A stretch of DNA of 64,000 bases. Origin: Aquiflexum sp. TKW24L. Lineage in GTDB: Bacteria; Bacteroidota; Bacteroidia; Cytophagales; Cyclobacteriaceae. The first letter of the stretch is position 1. Each line of letters begins with the position of its first letter. The stretch lies in NCBI RefSeq assembly GCF_023502205.1, contig NZ_JAMFLG010000016.1, positions 1 through 64,000 of the forward strand. The letters run 5' to 3'. The position numbers and the translations under genes are program-made. Shown piece by piece: positions 34,966 to 46,271 of the stretch. The notes beneath the pieces were generated by a model. That model worked only from the letters and a program-made list of their open reading frames with translations. It did no database searches and was not told the origin of the DNA.

Positions 34966-35987
34966 TTATTTTGGGAAAACATCTTTCCAATCTTTTGTCA
35001 TATCCACAACAATCCAATTGAATTTGGCTGCATCATCAAATCCCTTCTCAAGGTGTCCTATCACTGAATTCCTGTCGTAGGCATATTCCCTTACCGAATC
35101 AGTATGGTGGATGACCATCCCAAACCTTGGCCCATCACCTGTCATAGTATATTCTAGCATTGCATAATCCCGGTCCGAATTGCCGGCAGCAAAGACTGGT
35201 CGTTTACAGATGTGTTGGTGGATACCCCCAGGCTTTCCTTCTTTGTTATCAATGAAATTGAGTTCAGGAAGTTGTTAATGACAGGTACACCATCCACTGT
35301 TTCATATTTGGATTTTATAGAGCTCCCAATAACTTGATAGGGCGGTATACCATACGCTTTCTCTGCCCAAACCCTCATGAAGTCAATACCTCCTCCAGAA
35401 ACAATAAATGTTTTATAGCCATTTGAACGGAGGTAATCCAAAAGTTCTACCATAGGTTGAGAGATCATTTGGTTAAAAGCCTTACCGGTTTTAGGATGTT
35501 TTGCTTTTTCAAGCCAAGCGGATACAGATTTCTCAAATTCGGAGGTAGTCATTCCCGCATGAGACGCCATAATGAGTTCCACCAAAGCCTTCTCGCCTCC
35601 TTTCATCAAAGCTTCCAAATCACCGGAAACAACACTTTTAAAAGGTTCTTTGGATTTCCAATCAGGATGGTTGGGAGCTTCTTTTTTGATGTAATCAATA
35701 CCGTAAGCCATCTGAGAATACATCGGCTGCTCACTCCAAAGGGTACCGTCATTGTCAAAAATTGCAATGCAGTCTGCTTCAGGAATAAAATCAGGACTTC
35801 CCGTTGTAGTTGTTTTGGTTACAAAATCAATTATTTGCTGCTTCGTACTGCTTTCATTCCAAGAGGGAAAATGATCAGATGCTACAACAACCTCTGTGGT
35901 GGATTTTGGTTGTGGACTGGTACAACCTACTTCAAAGAGCAATAGTCCTACTAAAACCATTAGTATAAATATTGATCTGAATTTCAT
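34966..35987 (-). pseudogene. HAD-superfamily phosphatase lipoprotein gene with a -1 frameshift
   Basis: The N-terminal reading frame (35154-35987) begins with a lipoprotein signal (LLLFEVGC) and holds HAD motif I FDNDGTLWSEQ and motif II VSGGGIDFMR. It then runs out of frame near 35268-35273 and ends early. From there, the next frame encodes PELNFIDNKEGKPGG and the expected motif III AAGNSDRDYAM, continuing to the stop at 34966 (ending KDWKDVFPK). One missing base in AACAACTTCCTG restores a protein of about 340 residues. The intact enzyme would be a periplasmic or outer-membrane acid-phosphatase-like HAD hydrolase. The lesion may be real decay or a sequencing error in a short homopolymer-free context, which favours a real mutation. 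Confidence 0.85.
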
Positions 35988-36003
35988 AATTTATTTGGAA
36001 TAA

Positions 36004-36040
36004 AATGAAAAGCCGGTCTTTATTTGACCGGCTTTTCATT
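36004..36040 (-). terminator. Intrinsic terminator of the sulfatase gene
   Basis: A perfect 15-bp inverted repeat, AATGAAAAGCCGGTC (36004-36018) with GACCGGCTTTTCATT (36026-36040), lies six bases past the sulfatase stop codon. Its flanks allow function in both directions. Confidence 0.85.
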
Positions 36041-36045
36041 CCGTA

Positions 36046-37608
<1,563 letters not shown>

Positions 37609-37717
37609 AAATGGTTTTTGATTGAATAAAATAATTGGTAACGACGCTATAATAAGCCGTTTAGGAATGTCAAATTTACATTTGTCACCGTTCGGACTTG
37701 GCATACTTTAGGAGTAG

Positions 37718-37745
37718 TTGCAAAAACTCTTCGAATTTTGGCGAA
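37718..37745 (+). promoter_or_regulatory. Candidate AraC-type operator, site 1 (upstream of sulfatase)
   Basis: A half-site TTGCAAA (37718) and a half-site TTGGCGA (37738) are 20 bp apart and joined by an ACTCTTCGAA-type spacer. Related half-sites at 37698 (TTGGCA) and 37759 (TGGCCGA) extend the roughly 20-bp rhythm. The block TCGAATTTTGGCGAA (37731-37745) is identical to site 2. It lies 110 bp before the sulfatase start. Confidence 0.6.
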
Positions 37746-37965
37746 CAATATCAAAGTATGGCCGAAAATAGCCTGCTGAAATTAATTAGTATGAGCTGAT
37801 GGTTGAGGAAATTAAATTGCTGTAGTGATTTGGGGTTCAGCTGCCAAGGAAATTTTTTAGTTATTTCGATATGAGTGAAGTAATCATCACCAGCTATAAA
37901 GATTAAAAATCAACCAAAATCCATCATAGAAGAAAATGGTAAGCTTTAAATATATTCAGCTTTTG

Positions 37966-38361
37966 TTATTTTGTTGCGAAAGGGTCTTTGATCCTTTTTT
38001 TGAAAGTCTCTGACGGCAACTCCCCAATGACATTTTTGTAATCTTGGCTGAATTGGCCCATATGGTGAAATCCATATCCCCCTGCGATTTCCTGAATGGT
38101 TTGCATGCCTCTTTTTGCTGCGATTAATTCTTCCTGTACTTTTTTAAGTTTTAAATTTTTGATAAACCTTTTAGGGCTCTCGTCAGTCATTTGTTTGAAA
38201 TTGTAATAAAAGGTCCTTTGGGGCATGCCGGTTTCCCGGATAAGGTCCTCTAAGTTGGTTTCAATATTGTTAATCACATCTTCTTTCATCCTAAAGATGG
38301 ACCTCTGAAGTTGTTCCTTTCGGATAGATGCAGGGGAGTTTGATTTTTTCATTATAGACAT
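37966..38361 (-). CDS. AraC-type DNA-binding protein lacking a sensor domain
   Basis: The 131-residue protein is essentially an AraC HTH domain: LEDLIRETGMPQRTFYYNFKQ and AKRGMQTIQEIAGGYGFHHMGQFSQDYKN, the two helix-turn-helix units, with a PSETFKKR ending. The N-terminus is short and charged, so no ligand-binding domain is present. It starts at 38361 (ATG) with an alternative at 38352. It is divergent in content from its TM-AraC neighbour at 38.6 kb. A candidate operator (site 2) lies about 120-145 bp upstream of it, so it may be a target and possibly a regulator of the same circuit. It could also be a domain fragment of a larger regulator. Confidence 0.85.
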   Translation of the reverse strand: MSIMKKSNSPASIRKEQLQRSIFRMKEDVINNIETNLEDLIRETGMPQRTFYYNFKQMTDESPKRFIKNLKLKKVQEELIAAKRGMQTIQEIAGGYGFHHMGQFSQDYKNVIGELPSETFKKRIKDPFATK

Positions 38362-38478
38362 ATAAGGTATTGGTTTCAGTAAATTCCCATAGATGACATC
38401 AACAGTGGTTGCTAAGCCTTTAAGGAGTTTAAAAATAGAAATGCCTTAGATCAAAATAATCAAATGTTAACTCCGTTT

Positions 38479-38506
38479 TTGCCAATACTTATCGAATTTT
38501 GGCGAA
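38479..38506 (+). promoter_or_regulatory. Candidate AraC-type operator, site 2
   Basis: Half-sites TTGCCAA (38479) and TTGGCGA (38499) are 20 bp apart, and the second half with spacer (TCGAATTTTGGCGAA, 38492-38506) is identical to site 1. Over 28 bases, 24 match site 1. It is upstream of the small AraC-type gene (37966-38361). Confidence 0.6.
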
Positions 38507-38588
38507 AAAACGTAGAAATTACACCATTTTAGGGAAAACTGATTCTGCCAAGAAAATTTTTCTGATTTCCACTAGGAGGTTTAATGAA

Positions 38589-39779
38589 TTAATTTAAAAC
38601 TACTTTGGATGGAAGATTTTTTTTAAAATCTGATGGTGTGGTTCCGGTAAATTTTTTGAAAGCGGCCAAAAATGAGTTTCTGTTGTTAAACCCACATTCC
38701 TTTGATAATGCCTCAAGTGTGTAGTTAGAAAAGATGCCGTTTTGAAGCATTCTCATACTGTAATCTATTCGTTTTTTGTTCAAAAGGTCAGCAAAAGTAG
38801 AATCCAAAGAGCGGTTGATACAGGCGGAAATCTGGTAATATGGAATCTGAGTATCTCTCGCAAAATCTTGGATGGAATATCCATGCTTCAAATAAACTTC
38901 TTTTTCCTCTATCCAATTCGTGATTAACATCCCCAATTCTTTCATTTTAATTTCCTGAGAAGGATCGGGTATTCCTGCAACTTCAATTTCTTTAGCAGGT
39001 AGTATTTGGTCGGTAACAAACTTAACCTCATTCAGTCCATATAATAATTTGGGATAAAAATAGAGCAAAACGGCACTTGAAAACAGCAAGATAGAAGCAG
39101 AGGAATGAATGAAAATAAAAGCCAAGCTACTTTCCAACCAAAAAAAGGTAAGGTAGTAGGGGAAAAACAAGAAAAACTCAAGCACCAAAAAGAAGATAAT
39201 CCAAGATTTCCAATCTTTTTCAAACCTGTTTTGAGCTCTCTTTAGGCCTTTTTGCCAATATACTAAGGCTGCAATCTGTAATATCCAATACACATTGACC
39301 CAGGCAGTTCTGAATATTAAATGAAAACCTTTTGGAAAAAATCTGCTTTGGTTGAAACCAATAAATTGGTTTGGATCATTGATTTCAGCTATAATAAGCG
39401 TTAGTTTTTCATCTTGAGATAGCATCAAAACAGGCCAAAAATCAATTAAATATATCAATGATGGGATAAAATGAAAGGCGTCGTACCATTTCAAGGTTCT
39501 GTTTTGTGTGATGTTTAAAACATACAAAAAAGGCATTGGGATAAAAATCAAAGCAAAGATGTTGCCCGTCCTGTATAATCCGGGAAAATCTGCCATGAGG
39601 CCGGAATTGATTAGCAATGCCAAAAATATAGCAAATGATAGGCTTAAAAATGCCAATGCCAAAGGAATGTTTGATTTATTCCTCGTCATCGAATATACCA
39701 GAAGGATAGCACCTGTAACGGTCCCGACAATTACCGAACTGAAGTAAATAGTATTGGCAAGGTCCAGTTTTAAAAGCAT
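38589..39779 (-). CDS. Membrane-bound AraC-family regulator (paralogue 1)
   Basis: The 396-residue protein has about seven transmembrane helices in its first 240 residues, then a linker and a C-terminal AraC HTH (about 290-390; IQDFARDTQIPYYQISACIN and LEALSKECGFNNRNSFLAAFK with TGTTPSDFK). The membrane part shares LYRTGNIF, DFWPVLML, FNQSRFFPKGF and a PKLLYGL motif with two further proteins at 50.8 and 52.2 kb. Such fusions are thought to sense a membrane or periplasmic signal directly. The start is an ATG at 39779. Its targets may include the sulfatases; the shared operator sites support this. Confidence 0.9.
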   Translation of the reverse strand: MLLKLDLANTIYFSSVIVGTVTGAILLVYSMTRNKSNIPLALAFLSLSFAIFLALLINSGLMADFPGLYRTGNIFALIFIPMPFLYVLNITQNRTLKWYDAFHFIPSLIYLIDFWPVLMLSQDEKLTLIIAEINDPNQFIGFNQSRFFPKGFHLIFRTAWVNVYWILQIAALVYWQKGLKRAQNRFEKDWKSWIIFFLVLEFFLFFPYYLTFFWLESSLAFIFIHSSASILLFSSAVLLYFYPKLLYGLNEVKFVTDQILPAKEIEVAGIPDPSQEIKMKELGMLITNWIEEKEVYLKHGYSIQDFARDTQIPYYQISACINRSLDSTFADLLNKKRIDYSMRMLQNGIFSNYTLEALSKECGFNNRNSFLAAFKKFTGTTPSDFKKNLPSKVVLN

Positions 39780-39993
39780 TTAGGAAATTAAGGAATTTAC
39801 CTTGAATATTTCAAGAAGGTACCAAAGGAATATGGTTGGATCCGCACCAATAGTAAAAATCCCTATTGGCTTTTTTACCGAATTCCCTATCGGTCTTTCC
39901 ATTGTAAAAAGGACGAATTTGCAACTCTGCCAGATAGAAAAAGGCATTCCGCACCTTTAATTTAAAGATTGCGGATTACAATATTTCACAATA

Positions 39994-40413
39994 TCAATCT
40001 ATCGACCGGGTATTTTTTTCTTCTTTTAGTCTACCTTCAAAAAGGAGATAGAGGATAAATAAAAAAATCATGATAAAATCAACAATGACCGCAGTGCCAA
40101 CCCCATAGCTATTATATTGACTGCCATAGCTGAGTACCAAGGTTATAAATATGGCTTTGCTTATTCCTGCTATTACCAATGAGTAAGCTCTCACAGCAGG
40201 TTTGAATGCGCCATAAATGAGCATGATCCCTGTAAGGCCTATCAAGGCTGACCAGCCCCGGACAATGATGTTTTCGTAACCCGACGAACCGAGTTCTTCT
40301 CCAAAATTCATTTGGAGAGAAGCTGCCGGAGAAAAAAGCCCTAGAAACATGCTGCAGGTAAGTAATCCGCAGATGAGCATGATCCACTTAAAGTTTGACA
40401 CAAATTTGCTCAT
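39994..40413 (-). CDS. Small integral membrane protein, four helices
   Basis: The 139-residue protein has four predicted transmembrane segments (about 8-28, 50-68, 76-96 and 108-128) and a short basic C-terminus. It resembles small DUF4345-like membrane proteins only in layout. No signal or catalytic motif is visible. It lies between TM-AraC paralogue 1 and the large sulfatase on the same strand. Confidence 0.7.
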   Translation of the reverse strand: MSKFVSNFKWIMLICGLLTCSMFLGLFSPAASLQMNFGEELGSSGYENIIVRGWSALIGLTGIMLIYGAFKPAVRAYSLVIAGISKAIFITLVLSYGSQYNSYGVGTAVIVDFIMIFLFILYLLFEGRLKEEKNTRSID

Positions 40414-40569
40414 GAATGTTATCTTAATTTTTAAAAGAGATTGCGCTATTAATTCAAAAAGGAAAGAAGAATTCCAAGGAGATTACCGCAGTAAATGCTC
40501 CCTAAAATTCTTCCAGAATACATTTGAACCAACTTGGTACGACATGTATATTTATTAAAACCCTTTTTT

Positions 40570-42972
40570 TTAATCTATAATTGGTGGAGGGGTGTTGCTT
40601 TTAGCATTTTCTCCATTGCGTTGCACAGTTACTTTTTTAATTTCACCGCTAAACTTGCTTGACGGGCCATAGTCGGCGACGGGTGTTCCTAAATCAACTC
40701 CCACATCTGCCAAATCAACCACTCCGAAAATGCTAGGTTGAGTCCGTTCAATTCTTCCTTCTCCCACTTTTTCACCATCAATTAGAATAGTGCCAATACC
40801 ACCGCGGCCGGGCCCACCTCCATCATACTTAAAATCAAAGCCAAGGGTGTGTTTTCCTGGTGGCAATGACTGCGTGGAAGTTAAGGTAGTCGAATTCAAG
40901 CCGAACAAATTATAAGTAAAGGAAGGTTTACCATTTTTAATGTAAAAAGATAATCCTCCAAATCGGCCACCTTGGCAAACCATAACCCCATTTGCGTTAG
41001 GTCCTACTTCTACTTCTGAAGTTATGGTGTAGGATGTATTTTGTAAATTAATGAAAACATCCACGCCAAGTCCCTTCATATCCTTCGTAAGTGTCATCGA
41101 AGTTCTATTCCCAAGCAACGTGGGCCTACCAGCCATCTCGGCTATCATTCGCTCCAACCTTCGGTCGTCTATTGGTAGTACATGGTATTTCTCTGCTTCT
41201 TTCATAAAGAGGGCTTGCATATCCTTAAGCCTATTGGGATCTGTTTTTGAAAGATCATTAGACAAGCTGAAGTCCTCTTTGGTATTGTACAGTTCCCATA
41301 CATCATTTTGAAGGGTATTGTATGGTTCAGGAAGAAAAGGAGCCGCGTGAATGGTGCGGGCATACCAACCATCCTGATAAATAGCCCGGTTACCACCCAT
41401 TTCAAAATATTGCACCGAATGTTGTTCGGGTGCGTCCCCGTTGTCGAATGAATACGCAAGGCTGGTACCTTCAATAGGGTCTTGAGCAATCCCATTTACC
41501 ATTTTAGGAGAAGGGATTCCTGTTACTTCATAAATTGTTGGAGCCACATCACTTACAAAACCGAATTGATTTCTCATTTCACCCTTGGCTTTTATGCCCT
41601 TAGGCCAATGTACCACCATTCCATTTCGGCTTCCTCCAAAATCTGAAGCTACCTGCTTTGTCCAAGTAAAAGGGCTATTGGTAGCCACTGCCCATCCTGA
41701 AGCCATGTGTGGGATGGTGCTTTCTGTGCCCCATTCGTCATAAAGCTTCATCATATCTTCCACACTTTCCTTTACGCCGTTGAAGTAGGTCCATTCATTG
41801 AACATACCTGTTTGTTGACCTTCACCGCTGGATCCATTATCACCTGCGATAAAGAAAATGATGGTATTGTCTAATTCACCCATTTCTTCAATGGCATCTA
41901 TCAAACGCCCAATCTCATAATCGGTATGCTCGGCAAACCCTGCAAAAACCTCCATCTGACGGGCAAATAATTTTTGTTCAATCGGTGATAAATTGGCCCA
42001 ATCCTGAATTTCTTTTGGCTTTGGAGCTAACTTGGTATTTGCCGGTACAATACCCAATTTTTTCTGGCGCTCCAGAATTTCTTCACGCAATACATCCCAT
42101 CCTTTGTCGAATTTGCCTTTGTATTTAGCAGAATACTCTTTAGGGGCATGATGAGGTGCTCTTGTACCTGCAGGTGCATAGTACAAAAAGAATGGTTTGT
42201 CCGGCTGCAAGGATTGCTGCTGACTCACCCATGAAATGGCCTTATTAGTCATATCATTGGTAAAGTGATAACCGGCATAGTTGGGGGTTTCTATCATGGT
42301 TACCCCATCATAAATGACTGGCGCCCAGTTGTTGGTAATTCCACCAAGGAAGCCATAAAATTTCTCAAAGCCTGAATGGGTTGGCCATCTGTCTTGTGGT
42401 CCATTGCTTGATTTTTCCCAAGTAGGCGTTTCATGACTTTTTCCAAATTGCGCCGTATTGTATCCGTTTTGTCTGAGCACTTCGGCCAAAGGTGTAACGG
42501 ACTGAGGGCGGACAGAGCTATAACCTGGATAGGTAGTTGCCAATTCTGTAATTATTCCAAGGCTGACTGAGTGTGGATTGTATCCTGTAAGCAGTGCTGC
42601 CCTCGTTGGGGTGCAAAGTGAAGTTGTGTGGAATCTGTTATATGTCAAGCCATTTTTGGCTAGACGGTCGAGTGTTGGCATATATGCCGGACCGCCAAAT
42701 GTTTCGGGAACAGCAAAACCCGTGTCATCCATCAAAATTATAACTACGTTTGGTGCATCTTTCGGAGCGGTAACTTCAAATCTTGAAGGAGGTGTAGTGT
42801 TGCGCACATCGAGTTCACTGTACCTAACCCTTTCAGGTTGTTTGATGGGTAGTACTGTTCGGTCTATGCCGTCCGGACTGGCAACCGTTGTGGTCTCGGT
42901 CTGCTTGGGTTCACATGCCAAAAATACCGCAAGGCTAGACATAAGTGACAGTTGTAATAATCGAATTTTCAT
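40570..42972 (-). CDS. Large type-I arylsulfatase lipoprotein
   Basis: The 800-residue lipoprotein (VFLAC, Cys20) has the sulfatase core (IILMDDTGF at about 79-87; formylglycine motif SLCTPTRAALLTG with Cys120; FGKSHETP; FIAGDNGSSGEG; WPKGIKAKGE) and about 200 extra C-terminal residues with a beta-sandwich character (ITSEVEVGPNANGVMVCQGG and a HTLGFDFKYDGGG strand). This architecture is close to large arylsulfatases of the AtsA/S1_4 type. It cleaves sulfate from an aromatic or aliphatic ester or a glycan at the cell surface; substrate unknown. It is divergent from the ALDH gene with a shared candidate operator between them. Confidence 0.93.
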   Translation of the reverse strand: MKIRLLQLSLMSSLAVFLACEPKQTETTTVASPDGIDRTVLPIKQPERVRYSELDVRNTTPPSRFEVTAPKDAPNVVIILMDDTGFAVPETFGGPAYMPTLDRLAKNGLTYNRFHTTSLCTPTRAALLTGYNPHSVSLGIITELATTYPGYSSVRPQSVTPLAEVLRQNGYNTAQFGKSHETPTWEKSSNGPQDRWPTHSGFEKFYGFLGGITNNWAPVIYDGVTMIETPNYAGYHFTNDMTNKAISWVSQQQSLQPDKPFFLYYAPAGTRAPHHAPKEYSAKYKGKFDKGWDVLREEILERQKKLGIVPANTKLAPKPKEIQDWANLSPIEQKLFARQMEVFAGFAEHTDYEIGRLIDAIEEMGELDNTIIFFIAGDNGSSGEGQQTGMFNEWTYFNGVKESVEDMMKLYDEWGTESTIPHMASGWAVATNSPFTWTKQVASDFGGSRNGMVVHWPKGIKAKGEMRNQFGFVSDVAPTIYEVTGIPSPKMVNGIAQDPIEGTSLAYSFDNGDAPEQHSVQYFEMGGNRAIYQDGWYARTIHAAPFLPEPYNTLQNDVWELYNTKEDFSLSNDLSKTDPNRLKDMQALFMKEAEKYHVLPIDDRRLERMIAEMAGRPTLLGNRTSMTLTKDMKGLGVDVFINLQNTSYTITSEVEVGPNANGVMVCQGGRFGGLSFYIKNGKPSFTYNLFGLNSTTLTSTQSLPPGKHTLGFDFKYDGGGPGRGGIGTILIDGEKVGEGRIERTQPSIFGVVDLADVGVDLGTPVADYGPSSKFSGEIKKVTVQRNGENAKSNTPPPIID

Positions 42973-43334
42973 ACGTGAATATTTAATTGAGATTTTTTAA
43001 AATTTACTTACCAAGAATCTTTTTACTATCTGAAGTATGCTCGGAATCCCGAGAGTTTCAGGAAAAGCGCATGTAAAAACAATAGGCATTTTTGACGAAA
43101 TATGAAAAGCTAGGTTTTGCCTTTTACGTTTAGAAATTTCTCTTTTTTCAATTTTTTAGGAAATTTTGTTTAATCTTCAAACTTATTGTTTCCCGAAAAG
43201 AAACTTTGGATAATCTTGCCAAATTTCGAGGAATGTTGGAAGCATTATAGGAATGAATACCACTTAGGATTTCAAAAAGATTGGTTTCTAAAAATTAAGG
43301 TTGAAAATTGTTGTCTTATCAAATTTTAGAAAAA
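42973..43334. other. Divergent intergenic region between sulfatase and ALDH genes
   Basis: The 362-base stretch has no gene I can support. It holds operator site 3 (43215-43242), AT-rich upstream sequence of both genes and a gcttccaacat-type half-site. The promoters are not resolvable. Confidence 0.55.
43215..43242 (-). promoter_or_regulatory. Candidate AraC-type operator, site 3
   Basis: On the minus strand, TTCCAAC and TTGGCAA half-sites are 20 bp apart with the same TCGAA-type spacer as sites 1 and 2 (19 of 28 positions shared with site 2). It is about 93 bp upstream of the aldehyde dehydrogenase start and 243 bp upstream of the large sulfatase. Confidence 0.5.
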
Positions 43335-44759
43335 ATGGAAGTTGAATTGATGAAAACCGAAATAGATAGGGTTTTCGACTTGCAAAAAACTCATTCTTTA
43401 AATATGAGATCCAGCACTGCCGATGAAAGAATCGGACTGTTGCGCAGTCTACACGACTGGGTTTTGAGCCATAGGGGGGATATTCAAAAAGCAATGTATG
43501 CGGATTACCGCAAACCCTACACAGAGACCGATATTTCTGAGATTTACCCGGTGGTTTCCGAAGCCAAGCACACCATTAAGCACCTTAAGAGTTGGATGAA
43601 AACAAAAAGGGTTCCTACCCCCGTTACTTTTTTGGGTACAAAGGCATCGATCCAATATGAACCAAAAGGGTCATGTCTCATTATTGCACCATGGAACTAT
43701 CCATTCAATCTCGCAATATGCCCAATGGTATCTGCTTTGAGTGCCGGTTGTACTGTCATGATAAAGCCTTCGGAAATGACACCGCATACCTCTGCGCTGA
43801 TCAAACAGATGATCGACGAGCTTTTCAATGAAAACCTGGTTAGCGTAATTGAAGGTGGACTTGAAGCTAGTCAGCTACTTCTTGCCAAACCCTTCGATCA
43901 CATCTTTTTTACCGGAAGTCCTATGGTTGGGAAGATTGTAATGAGATCCGCCTCTGACCATCTTGGTTCTGTAACCTTGGAACTGGGTGGAAAATCGCCT
44001 GTAATCATAGCGCCGGATGCCGACTTAAAGGACGCTGCCCGGAAAATCGCTTCAACAAAATTTATCAACTGTGGTCAGACATGTGTAGCACCTGATTTTG
44101 TTTTGGTACCAAAATCCTTACGGGATGAATTTGTCCAAAATTTAAACGAAGCCATTGATACGTTGTATGTCAGTGAGGGGCAAGGAGTAGAAAAAAGTCC
44201 AGACTATGGCAGAATCGTCAATGAGAGGCATTTCAATCGACTCAATCAATTGGTAGAGGAGGCCTGTAAAAACGGTGCCACACTTGCCAAAGGAGGTAAA
44301 AATATCCCGGAAGAAAATTTTATAGAACCGACTATCCTGACGATGGTCAAAGATTCTATGATGGTCATGGAAGAAGAAATATTCGGCCCCATATTACCCA
44401 TCATGGACTATGAAAACATAGATGATGCCCTGAATTTTATCAACAAAATGCCTAAACCCTTGGCTCTTTATGCATTTTCTAAGAGTGATAAGAAGCTGGG
44501 ATATATTTTCACCAAGACCAGCTCAGGTGGTGCTGTCGCCAATGACTGTGTGTTGCATTTTATCCATCCTGAGCTTCCTTTTGGAGGGGTGAACAATTCA
44601 GGGATCGGTAAGTCACATGGCCATTTTGGATTTTTGGAATTTACCAACCAAAAATCAGTCCTCAAGCAAAGGGTCGGCTTCACCGCAGTAACACCTTTAT
44701 TTCCACCCTATAACAAAACAAAAGAAATATTAATTGATGGCCTCTTAAAGTGGTTTTGA
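43335..44759 (+). CDS. Aldehyde dehydrogenase, ALDH3-like
   Basis: The likely start is the ATG at 43335 (alternatives TTG 43308, ATG 43350), giving about 474 residues. Catalytic residues are Glu216 in TLELGGKSP and Cys250 in NCGQTCVAPD, and NAD-binding FTGSPMVG is present. The tail FPPYNKTKEILIDGLLKWF is typical of the ALDH3/fatty-aldehyde branch. It oxidises long or medium-chain aldehydes to carboxylates with NAD(P)+. It lies 125 bp before an alcohol dehydrogenase gene on the same strand; together they could convert an alcohol to an acid in two steps. Confidence 0.93.
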   Translation: MEVELMKTEIDRVFDLQKTHSLNMRSSTADERIGLLRSLHDWVLSHRGDIQKAMYADYRKPYTETDISEIYPVVSEAKHTIKHLKSWMKTKRVPTPVTFLGTKASIQYEPKGSCLIIAPWNYPFNLAICPMVSALSAGCTVMIKPSEMTPHTSALIKQMIDELFNENLVSVIEGGLEASQLLLAKPFDHIFFTGSPMVGKIVMRSASDHLGSVTLELGGKSPVIIAPDADLKDAARKIASTKFINCGQTCVAPDFVLVPKSLRDEFVQNLNEAIDTLYVSEGQGVEKSPDYGRIVNERHFNRLNQLVEEACKNGATLAKGGKNIPEENFIEPTILTMVKDSMMVMEEEIFGPILPIMDYENIDDALNFINKMPKPLALYAFSKSDKKLGYIFTKTSSGGAVANDCVLHFIHPELPFGGVNNSGIGKSHGHFGFLEFTNQKSVLKQRVGFTAVTPLFPPYNKTKEILIDGLLKWF

Positions 44760-44883
44760 AAAGGATTCTGAACCCTCTTAACTCAAGTAATTTTTAGAGG
44801 TTTCCGTTTTTTATTTCCCCTTACAGATCATTGCAACCTTTGTTTTGATTGATTTTCCTCAATTTAAAATCTTAAATACTGAA

Positions 44884-46098
44884 ATGAAAAATTTATTGCT
44901 AAGCTCCTATTACAGGATATATCAAACAGGTTTTAAATTAGCGATGCCATTGCTTCCCTGGCGCAAACCTGTGCTGCTGGAAGGCCCTGGATGTGTAAAG
45001 AAAGTGCCAAGCTTACTTGAAGAATTAAAAATTAAAAATGTTCTGATCGTGACAGACAGTACTTTGATGAAGTTGGGGTTATTGGATAACTTGATTAGAA
45101 CACTTGGCGTCAATGGCTGCAAATATGCTGTTTTTGATAAAACCGTACCGGATCCAACCATTGAAAATGTCGAAGAGGCACTGAAACTTTATCATCAGTA
45201 TGATTGTAAAGCCATCATTGCATTTGGAGGGGGATCTCCTATGGATTGTGCCAAAGCAGTTGGCGCGAGAGTCAGCCGTCCAAATAAGCCTATTTCAAAA
45301 ATGAAAGGCGTTTTGAAAGTAATCTTTAAGATTCCAACATTGATTGCGATACCTACTACTGCTGGAACAGGCAGTGAGATAACGTTGACTGCGGTGATAA
45401 GCAATAGTGATACCCACGAAAAATATCCTATCAATGATTTCAGCCTTATCCCAAATTATGCAGTACTAGATCCTGAGCTCACGTTAAAACTTCCTCCTCA
45501 TATCACTGCGGCTACAGGTATGGATGCCATGACCCACGCCGTGGAAGCATATATTGGAAGAAGCAATACCAAGGAGACAAAAAAAGCTGCTTTGGATGCA
45601 ATTTCACTCATCCATCAAAACTTGCTGCAGGCTTACAATAATCCAAGTGATATAAAAGCGAGGGCAGCGATGCTAAAAGGTTCATATCTGGCAGGCGTTG
45701 CTTTTACCAGAGCTTATGTTGGATATGTTCATGCGATTGCACATACGATAGGGGGATTCTATGGAATACCCCATGGTCTGGCAAATGCTGTAATTATGCC
45801 CCATGTCTTGGAGTTTTATGGCAGTGCAGCAAGCAACAGACTTGCAGAACTTGCAAACCATATTGGAATCGGAAAAGAAAGTAAAACCAACTCACAGAAA
45901 GCACAGGCTTTTATTCAGTACCTAAGGGATTTGAACAAAAAAATGACTATTCAAAGCCATATTGAGGAAATCCAAAAAAGTGATTTGCCGGAAATGATAA
46001 GCCGGGCGTTGGCAGAAGCCAACCCGCTATACCCTGTACCTCGGATTTTGTTTAGGGAAGATTTGGAAAAACTTTATATGAAAATTAAGGGCAAATAA
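44884..46098 (+). CDS. Iron-containing (group III) alcohol dehydrogenase
   Basis: The ATG at 44884 gives 404 residues; an in-frame TTG at 44845 is less likely. The NAD-binding GGGSPMDCAK lies at about 115-124. The metal-site region runs through HAVEAYIGRSNT and HAIAHTIGGFYGIPHGLANAVIMPHVL, which provide Asp/His ligands. It oxidises a primary alcohol to an aldehyde. In this cluster it is the natural step between alkylsulfatase product and the adjacent ALDH. It is closed by a strong terminator. Confidence 0.93.
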   Translation: MKNLLLSSYYRIYQTGFKLAMPLLPWRKPVLLEGPGCVKKVPSLLEELKIKNVLIVTDSTLMKLGLLDNLIRTLGVNGCKYAVFDKTVPDPTIENVEEALKLYHQYDCKAIIAFGGGSPMDCAKAVGARVSRPNKPISKMKGVLKVIFKIPTLIAIPTTAGTGSEITLTAVISNSDTHEKYPINDFSLIPNYAVLDPELTLKLPPHITAATGMDAMTHAVEAYIGRSNTKETKKAALDAISLIHQNLLQAYNNPSDIKARAAMLKGSYLAGVAFTRAYVGYVHAIAHTIGGFYGIPHGLANAVIMPHVLEFYGSAASNRLAELANHIGIGKESKTNSQKAQAFIQYLRDLNKKMTIQSHIEEIQKSDLPEMISRALAEANPLYPVPRILFREDLEKLYMKIKGK

Positions 46099-46115
46099 AA
46101 CTTATCTATGGGAGA

Positions 46116-46152
46116 AACCCCGGGTTACATTCCTAACCTGGGGTTGTTTTTT
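46116..46152 (+). terminator. Intrinsic terminator of the dehydrogenase operon
   Basis: AACCCCGGGTT (46116-46126) pairs with AACCTGGGGTT (46135-46145) over 11 positions with one G-T wobble, followed by a run of T. Confidence 0.8.
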
Positions 46153-46271
46153 AGGATCGTTTGACACCAATGTTTGTGTCTCTTAAAACATCCATCATTC
46201 TGAATTATTAATTCTTCATTTTTTCTTGCTTCTTGTCAACTTCGTACTTCCTCCCTCATCCTTCCTCCTTT

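Noticed and set aside
34752-35021. Open frame of 89 codons over the second RNA copy
   Set aside because: It crosses the outer stem, the T run and the second hairpin; copy A has no matching frame, so coding is not conserved while structure is.
39800-39900. Seventh copy of the shared operator (ccaatag ... ctattgg upstream of TM-AraC paralogue 1)
   Set aside because: Its half-sites have a different spacing (about 2 bases longer) and form an inverted repeat without the TCGAA spacer, so it was not included.
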